8,235 nucleotides of DNA from Chloroflexota bacterium (GCA_027316975.1 DAHVFL010000193.1:1-8235), one strand, 5' to 3'. Positions 1-6,081 are shown, counted from the first letter of the stretch. Notes: generated by a model from the sequence alone, not told the origin. A program made the numbers and translations.

Positions 1-650
1 TCATTAGCCTGATCCTGAGTTTGCTCTTTCTGGTTGCCGCCATGCTCCCCCTGCAGCGCTCCATGCTGCTCGAAGCCGGTCTATCCCTGACATTGCTGAT
101 CACGTTTCCTCTCTTCTTTTTCCGCAAGCAATTGGATGGAGCGATGGTGGACTGGTCGCTCACGCTGGCAATCGCCATCTACCTGGGCTGGCCCTTGAGC
201 CTGATGCTTCTGTTGCGCGGCTACCGTCCTGGTTTTAACAGCAACGGTTTCTGGTGGCTCATCACGTTGCTCCTGGGTGTATGGGGTTTCGACTCGGGCG
301 CGTTTTTCGCGGGTCATTTCTTCGGGCGGCACAAACTGGCCCCCAACATTAGCCCCGGCAAAACCTGGGAGGGCGTAGCTGGCGGCCTCATTTTCTCGGT
401 CGCGGCAGCTTTGCTTTTTACCGTTCGGCCTCTAGGTGTGCCCTGGTTCCTGGCAATCCTGCTCGGTCTACTGGTTGGTGTGGCCGCCACGCTGGGCGAC
501 CTTGCCGAATCGCTTATCAAACGCCAGACCCACGTCAAGGATAGCGGTATGATTATACCCGGACATGGCGGCATCCTTGATCGTATCGATAGCCTGCTCT
601 TCGCCGTCATCGTGGTGTATTTCTTCGCGCAGTTCATCGGTAAGCTGTAA
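1..650 (+). CDS. cdsA: Phosphatidate cytidylyltransferase (CDP-diacylglycerol synthase), 3' part
   Basis: Integral membrane enzyme that makes CDP-diacylglycerol and pyrophosphate from CTP and phosphatidic acid, the branch point of phospholipid synthesis. The frame is open from base 3 with no stop, so the gene begins outside the window; 215 C-terminal codons are visible, against roughly 260-300 for the family. The TTG at 21 has no reason to be the start. The family signature is clear near the C-terminus (510-590): S-L-I-K-R, then K-D-S-G, then P-G-H-G-G-I-L-D-R-I-D, which carries the metal and substrate-binding acidic residues. Several hydrophobic segments precede it, as expected for a polytopic protein. 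A G-K-T-W-E-G motif (around 358-375) is also typical. Placement directly before dxr and rseP matches the widespread uppS-cdsA-dxr-rseP order, so uppS may lie just upstream. Identification is firm; only the 5' end is missing. Confidence 0.95.
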   Translation, partial: ISLILSLLFLVAAMLPLQRSMLLEAGLSLTLLITFPLFFFRKQLDGAMVDWSLTLAIAIYLGWPLSLMLLLRGYRPGFNSNGFWWLITLLLGVWGFDSGAFFAGHFFGRHKLAPNISPGKTWEGVAGGLIFSVAAALLFTVRPLGVPWFLAILLGLLVGVAATLGDLAESLIKRQTHVKDSGMIIPGHGGILDRIDSLLFAVIVVYFFAQFIGKL

Positions 651-679
651 AGCTGGAAATCATTGGATGATTGATACCA

Positions 680-731
680 ATGTGATGCGGTGGAGCGAGC
701 GCTGCGCAGCGCTCGCTCCACCGCATCACAT
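680..731. repeat. 52-bp perfect palindrome
   Basis: Bases 680-705 are exactly the reverse complement of 706-731, with no spacer and no mismatch. The centre is GCTGCGCAGC and the arms are GC-rich. It starts 30 bp after the cdsA stop. As RNA it would fold into a very stable hairpin that could stop or protect the end of the cdsA message, but it is followed by an A-rich rather than a T-rich tract, so it is not a classical intrinsic terminator on the + strand. It may be a copy of a dispersed palindromic element; this cannot be tested from a single copy. Confidence 0.9.
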
Positions 732-836
732 AAAAATATGTGCGAGGCAACGCAGACGCCTGGGGACCGGGAGTTAAGTACAGCACACGATGACATAAAA
801 GACTGTTCGCGCGTGTTTCTTTTTAAGCCCGTGGCG

Positions 837-845
837 TGGTAGAAT
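837..845 (+). promoter_or_regulatory. Candidate extended -10 promoter for dxr
   Basis: TGG followed by TAGAAT gives an extended -10 element (TGn plus a 5/6 match to TATAAT). No good -35 hexamer is found at 17 bp; T-rich sequence lies at 816-825. The surrounding string TAGAATAGAG differs at a single base from TATAATAGAG upstream of rseP, which supports both as real promoter elements. A start point near 852 would give a long leader before dxr. Confidence 0.45.
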
Positions 846-915
846 AGAGCAGGTAGTGAATGCAATCACATCCGCAGATGTGAGCAGTCCTCGTAGATAC
901 AACGAAAAAATGCAG

Positions 916-951
916 GGGCGAACGAGTTCAATTGAACGAATTCGTTCGCCC
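916..951. repeat. Nested palindromic element in the dxr leader
   Basis: Ten-base arms GGGCGAACGA (916-925) and TCGTTCGCCC (942-951) pair perfectly. Between and across them lie two more perfect palindromes, a 12-bp one at 926-937 (GTTCAATTGAAC) and a 14-bp one at 934-947 (GAACGAATTCGTTC). Alternative hairpins are therefore possible in the transcript. It looks like an intergenic repeat element rather than a terminator, since no T-run follows. Confidence 0.75.
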
Positions 952-1054
952 ATCAATTTGACAGTTGTTTGAAGAGAAGGCTTGCCGTGAAAGAACTGGA
1001 GCGGGCGCTCAGGATGACAGCCAGGTTTCCACATGTCTACAATTTTGCAGGTTT

Positions 1055-1081
1055 CCCCTGATAGGGGTGAGATAGAATGAG
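1055..1081 (+). promoter_or_regulatory. dxr ribosome binding region with hairpin and two-codon upstream frame
   Basis: AGGGGTGA at 1063-1070, 11 nt before the dxr ATG, is the only Shine-Dalgarno-like sequence. Its first five bases (1063-1067) can pair with CCCCT at 1055-1059 across a three-base loop, which would hide the site. ATG at 1077 opens a two-codon frame (ATG-AGA-TGA) whose stop at 1083-1085 overlaps the dxr ATG at 1082. The fold and the overlap are seen in the sequence; any regulatory role is inference. Confidence 0.4.
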
Positions 1082-2266
1082 ATGAGTAGTTTTCCCAGGC
1101 GCATTGCGCTGCTCGGCAGCACCGGGTCCATCGGGCAGCAGACGCTGGATATTGCGCGCTGTTTCCCCGAACACTTTCAAGTGGTCGCGCTGGCGGCGCG
1201 CAGCAACGTGGAATTGCTGGCGCAGCAGGCGCGGGAATTTCATCCCGCCTTTGTCGCGTGCTTCGCAGATACACCTGACGTTGAGAGAGCCGCGCGTGCA
1301 GCTTTGCCCGGCGTGTTGATTGGCGAACAGGGGCTGCTGGCGGTAGCTACACACTCTGATGTCGATATCGTCGTTGCCGCCACGTCCGGTTTGATGGGGC
1401 TGCGTCCCACGCTGGCGGCCATCCATGCCGGAAAGACCATCGCGCTGGCGAACAAAGAAACGCTGGTGATGGCGGGACACCTGGTGATGCAGGCCGCGCG
1501 CGAGCAGGGTGTGTCAATTTTGCCGGTGGATAGCGAACATAGCGCCATCTGGCAGTGTTTGCGCGGCGAGAACGCGGGCGAGGTGCGGCGCTTGATCTTG
1601 ACGGCGTCCGGCGGGCCGTTTCGCCGCGCCACATCCCAGGAGGTGCGCGCGGTGACGATCGAGCAGGCGCTGGCGCATCCGACGTGGCGCATGGGACCAA
1701 AAATTACGATTGACTCCGCAACCCTCATGAACAAGGGGTTAGAGGTGATCGAAGCGCACTGGCTTTTCGATGTGTCGTATGAGCAAATTGAAGTCGTGGT
1801 TCACCCGGAGAGCATCATTCACTCGATGGTGGAGTTTGTCGATGGCTCTATCAAGATGCAGGCCAGCCTGCCCAGTATGCATCTGCCTATCCAGGACGCT
1901 CTCAGCTATCCCACGCGCCTCAATACAGCAGGCATGGGCCTGGTGCGCGAATTGCGCTGGCCGGATGTGGCGCGGCTCAACTTTGAGAACCTGGACATAG
2001 AGCGTTTCCCCTGCTTCAAACTGGCACGGCAGGCGGCGCAATACGGCGGCACCTATCCCAGCGCGCTGGTGGGGGCCGATGAAGAAGCCGTGGCTTTATT
2101 CCTGGCAGGCCAGCTTTCATTCCCAGGCATCGCTGAACTGATCGAAGCCGTGCTGGAACGTCACCAGTCCATTGCCCAACCGGACATCCCGGCTATTCTG
2201 GAGTCAACCGCCTGGGCGCGTACAACCGCCCGCGCACTGTATTCGACCCTGACAAGTGTCACGTAG
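1082..2266 (+). CDS. dxr: 1-deoxy-D-xylulose 5-phosphate reductoisomerase
   Basis: Cytosolic enzyme that converts 1-deoxy-D-xylulose 5-phosphate to 2-C-methyl-D-erythritol 4-phosphate using NADPH and a divalent metal, the first committed step of the MEP isoprenoid pathway and the target of fosmidomycin. The 394-residue length is normal. The N-terminus has the NADPH-binding motif G-S-T-G-S-I-G (residues 12-18) and A-N-K-E-T-L-V follows in the first domain. The metal ligands are seen as D150 and E152 (D-S-E-H-S-A-I-W) and E221 (N217-K218-G-L-E221). Substrate-binding S176 (A-S-G-G-P-F-R), H199 (H-P-T-W-R-M-G) and the H-P-E-S-I-I-H-S-M-V-E motif are present. The usual L-N-A-A-N-E near the C-terminal part reads L-V-G-A-D-E here. 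The ATG at 1082 puts the nucleotide-binding motif at the expected distance from the N-terminus. A second MEP gene, ispG, lies two genes downstream. Confidence 0.97.
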   Translation: MSSFPRRIALLGSTGSIGQQTLDIARCFPEHFQVVALAARSNVELLAQQAREFHPAFVACFADTPDVERAARAALPGVLIGEQGLLAVATHSDVDIVVAATSGLMGLRPTLAAIHAGKTIALANKETLVMAGHLVMQAAREQGVSILPVDSEHSAIWQCLRGENAGEVRRLILTASGGPFRRATSQEVRAVTIEQALAHPTWRMGPKITIDSATLMNKGLEVIEAHWLFDVSYEQIEVVVHPESIIHSMVEFVDGSIKMQASLPSMHLPIQDALSYPTRLNTAGMGLVRELRWPDVARLNFENLDIERFPCFKLARQAAQYGGTYPSALVGADEEAVALFLAGQLSFPGIAELIEAVLERHQSIAQPDIPAILESTAWARTTARALYSTLTSVT

Positions 2267-2293
2267 TGGGTGCGAGGGCGACCGCGAATCGCT

Positions 2294-2335
2294 CCTCTTC
2301 TCTTCCAGCAAGAAAACGCTATAATAGAGAAGAGG
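2294..2335 (+). promoter_or_regulatory. Candidate rseP promoter within a 9-bp inverted repeat
   Basis: TATAAT at 2320-2325 is a perfect -10 hexamer, 71 bp before the preferred rseP start. The -35 region is poor (pyrimidine-rich 2293-2306). CCTCTTCTC (2294-2302) and GAGAAGAGG (2327-2335) form a perfect 9-bp inverted repeat flanking the -10, which could be an operator or simply a cruciform. The string TATAATAGAG resembles the element upstream of dxr. Confidence 0.55.
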
Positions 2336-2383
2336 CTGGAATCATATCAAAGATGACATCCAAAGATCACACAAAAGCATATG

Positions 2384-2388
2384 AAGGA
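2384..2388 (+). promoter_or_regulatory. Ribosome binding site that sets the rseP start
   Basis: AAGGA lies 7 nt before the ATG at 2396 and overlaps the first codons of the longer frame opened by the ATG at 2381. No Shine-Dalgarno sequence precedes 2381, so translation most likely begins at 2396. Confidence 0.7.
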
Positions 2389-2395
2389 AAACTGT

Positions 2396-3613
2396 ATGAA
2401 TAACTGGTTCTTACTCGCCGCCATTCCCGTCTTTGGCATATGCGTATTAGTGCATGAATTTGGACATTTTATCACGGCCAAATGGGCGGGTATTCGCGTC
2501 GAAGAATTTGGCCTGGGCTTTCCGCCGCGCATGGTGGGATTTCGCAAACGCGATTCCGGCGGCTGGGAAGTGATCTGGCCCGGCGGCAGGCGTAACGCCG
2601 AAGATAGCTATGATGCTGAAAAGCAAACGCCCTTTAGCGGCACCAGTGGTGGGTACAGTACCCTCGCTATTGGAAATGAAAAGCATCATACCATCTATTC
2701 ACTCAACTTCTTGCCCATTGGCGGCTTTGTGCGTATGCCGGGCGAGAATGGCGATATCAACGACGAGAGCGGCAACTATGACCCGCAGAGCTTCGCCGCG
2801 AAAACGGCGGGTAAGCGCATCATCGTGCTGGTGGCCGGTGTCACTATGAACGTGATCCTGGCAATAATCCTCTTCACCATTGCCTATAGTATAGGCGAGC
2901 CGACCTACCCGGCTGCCATCGGCAAAGTTGTGCAAGGCTCGCCCGCAGCCGTTGCGGGATTGCAGCCCGGAGACACGATTGTCTCCGTCAACGGCCAGCC
3001 GGTATCGCTGTTTTCCGATGTGCAGAGCGTGGTTACTAAAGCGATTGCGGCGGATAACAACCGTCACGCCACCTTGCCGCTTCTCATGGTCATACGGCAC
3101 CAGGGCAGCAGCTCGACCAGCGCCGTTACGGTCAATGTGCGCGAGAAACCGCCGGCAGGCCAGGGGCCAATGGGCGTCGAGGAAAAGGTTGTTTTCGTCA
3201 GTTCACCTGTCTGGCAGGCTCCATTTAAGGGCGTCGCGCATACATTTACGGTCACGGGCGACTTTATCAACCAGATTGCCATGATGATCGGGGGCGCAAT
3301 TAAACCACAACTTGCCGGGCCGGTGGGCATCGTCAAGATTACAGCCGAGGTAGCTCAGACTGTGCCTGACCTGGGCTGGTGGCCTATCCTCAGCCTTACG
3401 GCTATTCTGAGCCTCAACCTGGCTATTATTAATATTCTACCCATCCCCGCTCTGGACGGCGGGCGCGTCTTATTGATATTGATCGAAATCCTGCGCGGGG
3501 GCAAACGTCTCAAACCCGAACGAGAAGGACTCATCAATTTAATTGGTATGGCGCTGCTACTGACCCTGATGGTGGTTATCACGATAAATGATGTTCTCCG
3601 CCTGGGCGGCTAA
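2396..3613 (+). CDS. rseP: RIP metalloprotease, site-2 protease family (RseP/M50)
   Basis: Membrane-embedded zinc protease that cuts transmembrane helices, typically of anti-sigma factors or leftover signal peptides. Read from 2396 it has 405 residues. The first membrane helix carries the zinc motif H20-E21-F-G-H24. The third ligand is D354 in the C-terminal N-I-L-P-I-P-A-L-D-G-G-R motif. A PDZ domain lies at about 173-250, with a G-L-Q-P-G-D signature at 188-193, and A-G-P-V-G-I follows at 307-312. Membrane segments are seen near 4-26, 142-166, 328-350 and 381-398. Between G-F-P-P-R (41-45) and Y-S-L-N-F-L-P-I-G-G-F (101-111) there is a hydrophilic stretch of about 50 residues, longer than I expect for the family. 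The start at 2396 is chosen because AAGGA precedes it at good distance; 2381 would add five residues. Its place between dxr and ispG is a conserved neighbourhood. The substrate cannot be told from this window. Confidence 0.93.
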   Translation: MNNWFLLAAIPVFGICVLVHEFGHFITAKWAGIRVEEFGLGFPPRMVGFRKRDSGGWEVIWPGGRRNAEDSYDAEKQTPFSGTSGGYSTLAIGNEKHHTIYSLNFLPIGGFVRMPGENGDINDESGNYDPQSFAAKTAGKRIIVLVAGVTMNVILAIILFTIAYSIGEPTYPAAIGKVVQGSPAAVAGLQPGDTIVSVNGQPVSLFSDVQSVVTKAIAADNNRHATLPLLMVIRHQGSSSTSAVTVNVREKPPAGQGPMGVEEKVVFVSSPVWQAPFKGVAHTFTVTGDFINQIAMMIGGAIKPQLAGPVGIVKITAEVAQTVPDLGWWPILSLTAILSLNLAIINILPIPALDGGRVLLILIEILRGGKRLKPEREGLINLIGMALLLTLMVVITINDVLRLGG

Positions 3614-3624
3614 GTCAATTTCAT

Positions 3625-3712
3625 ACCAGTCGCGACGTCCCTTGTGGGCGTCTAGCGTCGCTTGATGTTCGTATACAAGGACGGGACACCCACAAGGGGT
3701 GTCGCTACTGGT
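3625..3712. repeat. 88-bp imperfect inverted-repeat element before ispG
   Basis: The outer 28 bases on each side (3625-3652 and 3685-3712) are reverse complements at 24 of 28 positions, including a central run CCCTTGTGGG. It fills almost the whole 107-bp rseP-ispG gap and ends eight bases before the ispG ATG at 3721. It resembles a dispersed miniature hairpin element. As RNA it could act as a barrier or stabiliser between the two messages. No T-run follows, so I do not call it a terminator. Confidence 0.75.
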
Positions 3713-3720
3713 TTAATACA

Positions 3721-4974
3721 ATGGAGCAAAACAAAACTATGCGACGGAAAACCCGGCAGATTCATGTTGGTAATGTGGCGATTGGCGGCGATGCGCCTAT
3801 CGCTGTGCAATCAATGACCACGACGTATACACGCGATGTAGATAACACGGTTGCGCAAATCCTGCGGTTGGAAGAGGTGGGGTGTGAGATAGCGCGCGTG
3901 GCAGTGCCAGAGATGGAAGACGCGCTGGCGATTGGCGCGATTCAGAAACGCATTCATATCCCGCTGGTGGCCGATATTCACTATAAACATAGCCTGGCCC
4001 TGGAAGCCATTCGCCAGGGGGTGAACTGCGTGCGTATCAACCCCGGCAACCTCATTAACGGGCGTCAATCGTTGGAAGAGATCGTCAAAGCCTGCAAAGA
4101 ACGCGGCATCGCTATGCGTATCGGCGTCAACTCCGGCTCCATCGACGCGCTTGACCAGCGTGGGCAGATGCAGCGCATCCAGGTGCGACTGCGCGACGAT
4201 GGTGTATTAGAGCGCAGCGATCCGGCGGAAGCTCGTCGTAAAGAGCGCGAGCGCCTGGCGGAGCGCATGGTGACGAAGGCGCTGGAGTACATCGGTTGGT
4301 GCGAGGAGTTGGATTTCCACGAGATCAAAGTCTCGCTGAAATCGTCTACGCCTCTGACCGCCGTTGAAGCCTACCGCCGCTTCTCCGAACGCTCGGATTA
4401 TCCCCTGCACCTCGGCATCACCGAAGCCGGCACGCTGGTATCGGGCGCGGTCAAGTCCTCGGTGGGCCTCGGCCTGCTGCTCGCCGGTGGCATTGGCGAC
4501 ACCATTCGTGTCAGCCTGAGCGCGGAACCGGAGGAAGAGATTCCCGTGGCCTACGAAATCCTGCGCTCGCTCGAACTGCGCAATCGCGGCGTCACTTTTG
4601 TCTCCTGCCCCTCCTGCGGTCGCGTCGAAATCGACGTGATCAGCGTTGCCAACGAGGTCGAGAAACGCCTCTCCAGGGTGCAGACGCCCATCCATGTAGC
4701 CGTGATGGGCTGTGTCGTCAACGGCCCCGGCGAATCGCGCGACGCCGATGTCGGGCTGGCGGGCGGCAAGGGGCGCGGCGTGATTTTCCGCAAGGGCGAA
4801 GTCATCAAAACGGTGCCGGAAGATCAATTCCTGGATGCCGTGCTGAAAGAGGTAGCCAGCCTGCTGCCCGAACGCGAAGCCCGCTTGATCTACCCCGAAG
4901 GCGGCATTCAAGATACCGCCGGCGTGCATCGCACCCGCGACGAAGGTATCGGCGAGCGCGTCGCTAAGGCATGA
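3721..4974 (+). CDS. ispG: 4-hydroxy-3-methylbut-2-en-1-yl diphosphate synthase (IspG/GcpE)
   Basis: [4Fe-4S] enzyme of the MEP pathway that reductively opens 2-C-methyl-D-erythritol 2,4-cyclodiphosphate to HMBPP, drawing electrons from flavodoxin or ferredoxin. The protein has 417 residues. The N-terminal TIM-barrel part shows V-Q-S-M-T-T-T, A-D-I-H-Y and R-I-N-P-G-N. The C-terminal cluster domain carries the ligands C296 and C299 (S-C-P-S-C-G-R), C331 (M-G-C-V-V-N-G-P-G-E) and E338, the usual three Cys plus one Glu. A charged stretch of about 25 residues (roughly 150-180) sits after the R-I-G-V-N-S-G-S motif and is absent from the E. coli type. The start is uncertain: ATG 3721 has no Shine-Dalgarno sequence, while the in-frame ATG at 3739 has GGAG at 3723-3726 with a long 12-nt spacing; using it removes six residues. 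Function is secure. Confidence 0.96.
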   Translation: MEQNKTMRRKTRQIHVGNVAIGGDAPIAVQSMTTTYTRDVDNTVAQILRLEEVGCEIARVAVPEMEDALAIGAIQKRIHIPLVADIHYKHSLALEAIRQGVNCVRINPGNLINGRQSLEEIVKACKERGIAMRIGVNSGSIDALDQRGQMQRIQVRLRDDGVLERSDPAEARRKERERLAERMVTKALEYIGWCEELDFHEIKVSLKSSTPLTAVEAYRRFSERSDYPLHLGITEAGTLVSGAVKSSVGLGLLLAGGIGDTIRVSLSAEPEEEIPVAYEILRSLELRNRGVTFVSCPSCGRVEIDVISVANEVEKRLSRVQTPIHVAVMGCVVNGPGESRDADVGLAGGKGRGVIFRKGEVIKTVPEDQFLDAVLKEVASLLPEREARLIYPEGGIQDTAGVHRTRDEGIGERVAKA

Positions 4975-5015
4975 TGGAACATGGATCTCTGCCATTCCGT
5001 GTGAAAAACAGGGAA

Positions 5016-5165
5016 CTTGTAGGGACGCGATTCATCGCGTCCGCCCCAGATGGGCGTCCGCCCCAGATGGGCGTTCGCACCGGGCGGACGCGATGAATCG
5101 CGTCCCTACAAGGATGGGCGCTCGCACCGGGCGGACGCGATGAATCGCGTCCCTACAAGGATGGG
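5016..5165. repeat. Cluster of three hairpin repeats, one inverted and two direct
   Basis: A 31-base unit at 5016-5046 reappears as its exact reverse complement at 5082-5112 and again at 5129-5159. The two right-hand copies belong to a 44-base perfect direct repeat (5075-5118 and 5122-5165, period 47). Each unit contains its own hairpin, GGACGCGAT-TC-ATCGCGTCC. Between the inverted arms a 17-base string is tandemly doubled (5041-5057 and 5058-5074). The cluster lies 41 bp after the ispG stop. It has no coding potential and looks like a mobile or dispersed intergenic element that duplicated locally. Confidence 0.9.
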
Positions 5166-5184
5166 GTGTCTGAGAAATTCATAA

Positions 5185-5223
5185 TACAAAAAGGCGGCTT
5201 CATCGCGAAGCCGCCTTTTTGTA
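5185..5223. terminator. Strong bidirectional intrinsic terminator
   Basis: A 17-bp perfect stem (5185-5201 with 5207-5223) has the GC-rich core GGCGGCTTC/GAAGCCGCC, a five-base loop ATCGC, and A5 and T5 flanks, so it can end transcription from either side. On the minus strand it begins four bases beyond the tRNA 3' end and is followed by a T-rich run, so ending the tRNA transcript is the most obvious role. On the + strand it would end read-through from ispG. Confidence 0.9.
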
Positions 5224-5226
5224 GGG

Positions 5227-5300
<74 letters not shown>

Positions 5301-5317
5301 TGGGATGGACAGGCATA

Positions 5318-5346
5318 ATAGTAGCATTGCTGGCCGTGCTTGTCAA
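5318..5346 (-). promoter_or_regulatory. Promoter of tRNA-Val
   Basis: On the minus strand a perfect -35 TTGACA (5341-5346) is followed after exactly 17 bp by TACTAT (5318-5323) as the -10, placed 17 bp before the mature tRNA 5' end. A run of six T bases on this strand (an A tract on the + strand, about 5349-5354) lies just upstream of the -35 and may act as an UP element. This is the best-formed sigma-70-type promoter in the window. Confidence 0.8.
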
Positions 5347-5418
5347 GTAAAAAATTTGGGAATTTCCGCCAGGGTTTTAGGCCAAATTTCCCTCTGCACC
5401 TCTAGACCTGGGCAGATA

Positions 5419-5427
5419 TGCTAAACT
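5419..5427 (+). promoter_or_regulatory. Possible extended -10 for the split-barrel gene
   Basis: TGC followed by TAAACT is an extended -10-like sequence 65 bp upstream of the start at 5492. No convincing -35 is seen, so this is a weak call. The gene has a good ribosome site (AGAGGGG, 5477-5483) and must have a promoter somewhere in 5301-5480, because the terminator at 5185-5223 insulates it from ispG. Confidence 0.3.
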
Positions 5428-5491
5428 TGGTAGGGAGTCACAGCAGGCTCCGAGAGCGCGACATTAGGAAGAAACAGAGGGGCAATGAACC

Positions 5492-6004
5492 ATGGCAATC
5501 TCAGTCAAGTTAACCTCTGACATGCAACGAGTCCTCAACGAGCAGCGACTAGGTTTTGTGGCCTCGGTCTGCGAGGATGGTACTCCAAACCTTTCGCCCA
5601 GGGGGACCACTACCGTCTGGGACGATGAACACATTGTGTTCGCGGATATCTGTTCACCAGGGACGATCGCCAATATCCGCCATCATCCCATCGTCGAGAT
5701 CAATGTGGTTGATCCCGTGATCCGCAAGGGCTATCGCTTCAAAGGCTCTGCGACCATTCACCAACAGGGACCCATCTTTGAGCAAGGGCTCGCGTTTTAT
5801 CGGCAACGCGGAACCATGAGCTTCATCCGCAGTATCGTGCTGGTGCAGGTCGAGCGAGCCATGCCCTTGATCTCTCCAGCCTATGACCAGGGAAAGGCGG
5901 AGGCGGAGATTCGGGCCTCCTGGCTCCAGTATTGGACCACACTCTACGACTGTGCGTCCGCAAACGACGAGCAGGCGGTTGGCTCAGAGATCGAGCAGAT
6001 CTAG
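5492..6004 (+). CDS. Pyridoxamine 5'-phosphate oxidase-like FMN-binding split-barrel protein
   Basis: Small cytosolic protein of 170 residues in the pyridoxamine-phosphate-oxidase-like split-barrel superfamily, whose members bind FMN (some F420 or haem) and carry out assorted redox reactions. The N-terminal half shows the typical pattern: a short helix, then L-G-F-V-A-S-V-C-E-D-G-T-P-N-L-S-P-R-G (about 19-38), strands W-D-D-E-H-I-V-F-A-D (43-52), S-P-G-T-I-A-N-I-R-H-H-P (55-66) and a strand with K-G-Y-R-F-K-G-S-A (78-86). It is shorter than true PdxH and lacks an obvious PdxH C-terminal signature, so I do not call it a PNP oxidase; the substrate is unknown. The start is ATG 5492, nine bases after AGAGGGG. 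It faces the TPR gene on the other strand, with 77 bp between the two stops. Confidence 0.85.
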   Translation: MAISVKLTSDMQRVLNEQRLGFVASVCEDGTPNLSPRGTTTVWDDEHIVFADICSPGTIANIRHHPIVEINVVDPVIRKGYRFKGSATIHQQGPIFEQGLAFYRQRGTMSFIRSIVLVQVERAMPLISPAYDQGKAEAEIRASWLQYWTTLYDCASANDEQAVGSEIEQI

Positions 6005-6022
6005 CGTCTCTGCTCGATCTCT
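5986..6022 (+). terminator. Hairpin over the stop codon, possible terminator
   Basis: A 14-bp perfect stem (5986-5999 with 6009-6022) spans the last codons and stop of the split-barrel gene, with a nine-base loop holding the TAG. The sequence that follows is pyrimidine-rich (CTCCTCCC) but has no T-run, so it may be an unorthodox terminator or an mRNA 3' stabiliser between two convergent genes. Confidence 0.45.
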
Positions 6023-6081
6023 CCTCCCAGGTCTCATCTCAAACCAGCATGACCCCCCAGCCGCGGGATGGCGTCAGCATG

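Larger units (their letters stand above)
651..1081. other. 431-bp cdsA-dxr intergenic region
   Basis: No convincing gene lies here. The stretch contains a 52-bp perfect palindrome (680-731), a candidate extended -10 promoter (837-845), a small hairpin with 7-bp arms and loop CGCA (866-872 with 877-883), a nested palindrome element (916-951) and a hairpin near the dxr ribosome binding site (1055-1067). Open frames crossing it on either strand run into cdsA or dxr and resemble no protein, so they were not called. If transcription starts near 852, the dxr mRNA would have a leader of about 230 nt, long enough for regulation, but I recognise no known riboswitch or T-box. Confidence 0.7.

Noticed and set aside
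680..731. Rho-independent terminator of cdsA
   Set aside because: The stem is strong but no T-run follows on either strand; kept as a palindrome instead.
314..865. Long minus-strand open frame across the end of cdsA and the following gap
   Set aside because: It runs antisense to the conserved CdsA signature, shows no family features, and part of it is formed by the palindrome at 680-731.
958..963. TTGACA as the -35 of a dxr promoter
   Set aside because: A perfect -35 hexamer, but the sequence 15-19 bp downstream (around CTTGCC) has no acceptable -10.
4207..4995. 262-codon minus-strand open frame inside ispG
   Set aside because: It lies antisense to a clearly conserved gene; such frames are common in high-GC coding DNA and its translation is low-complexity without recognisable domains.
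5016..5165. CRISPR array
   Set aside because: Only three units, one in opposite orientation, with no regular unique spacers and no cas gene; the units are hairpin repeats.
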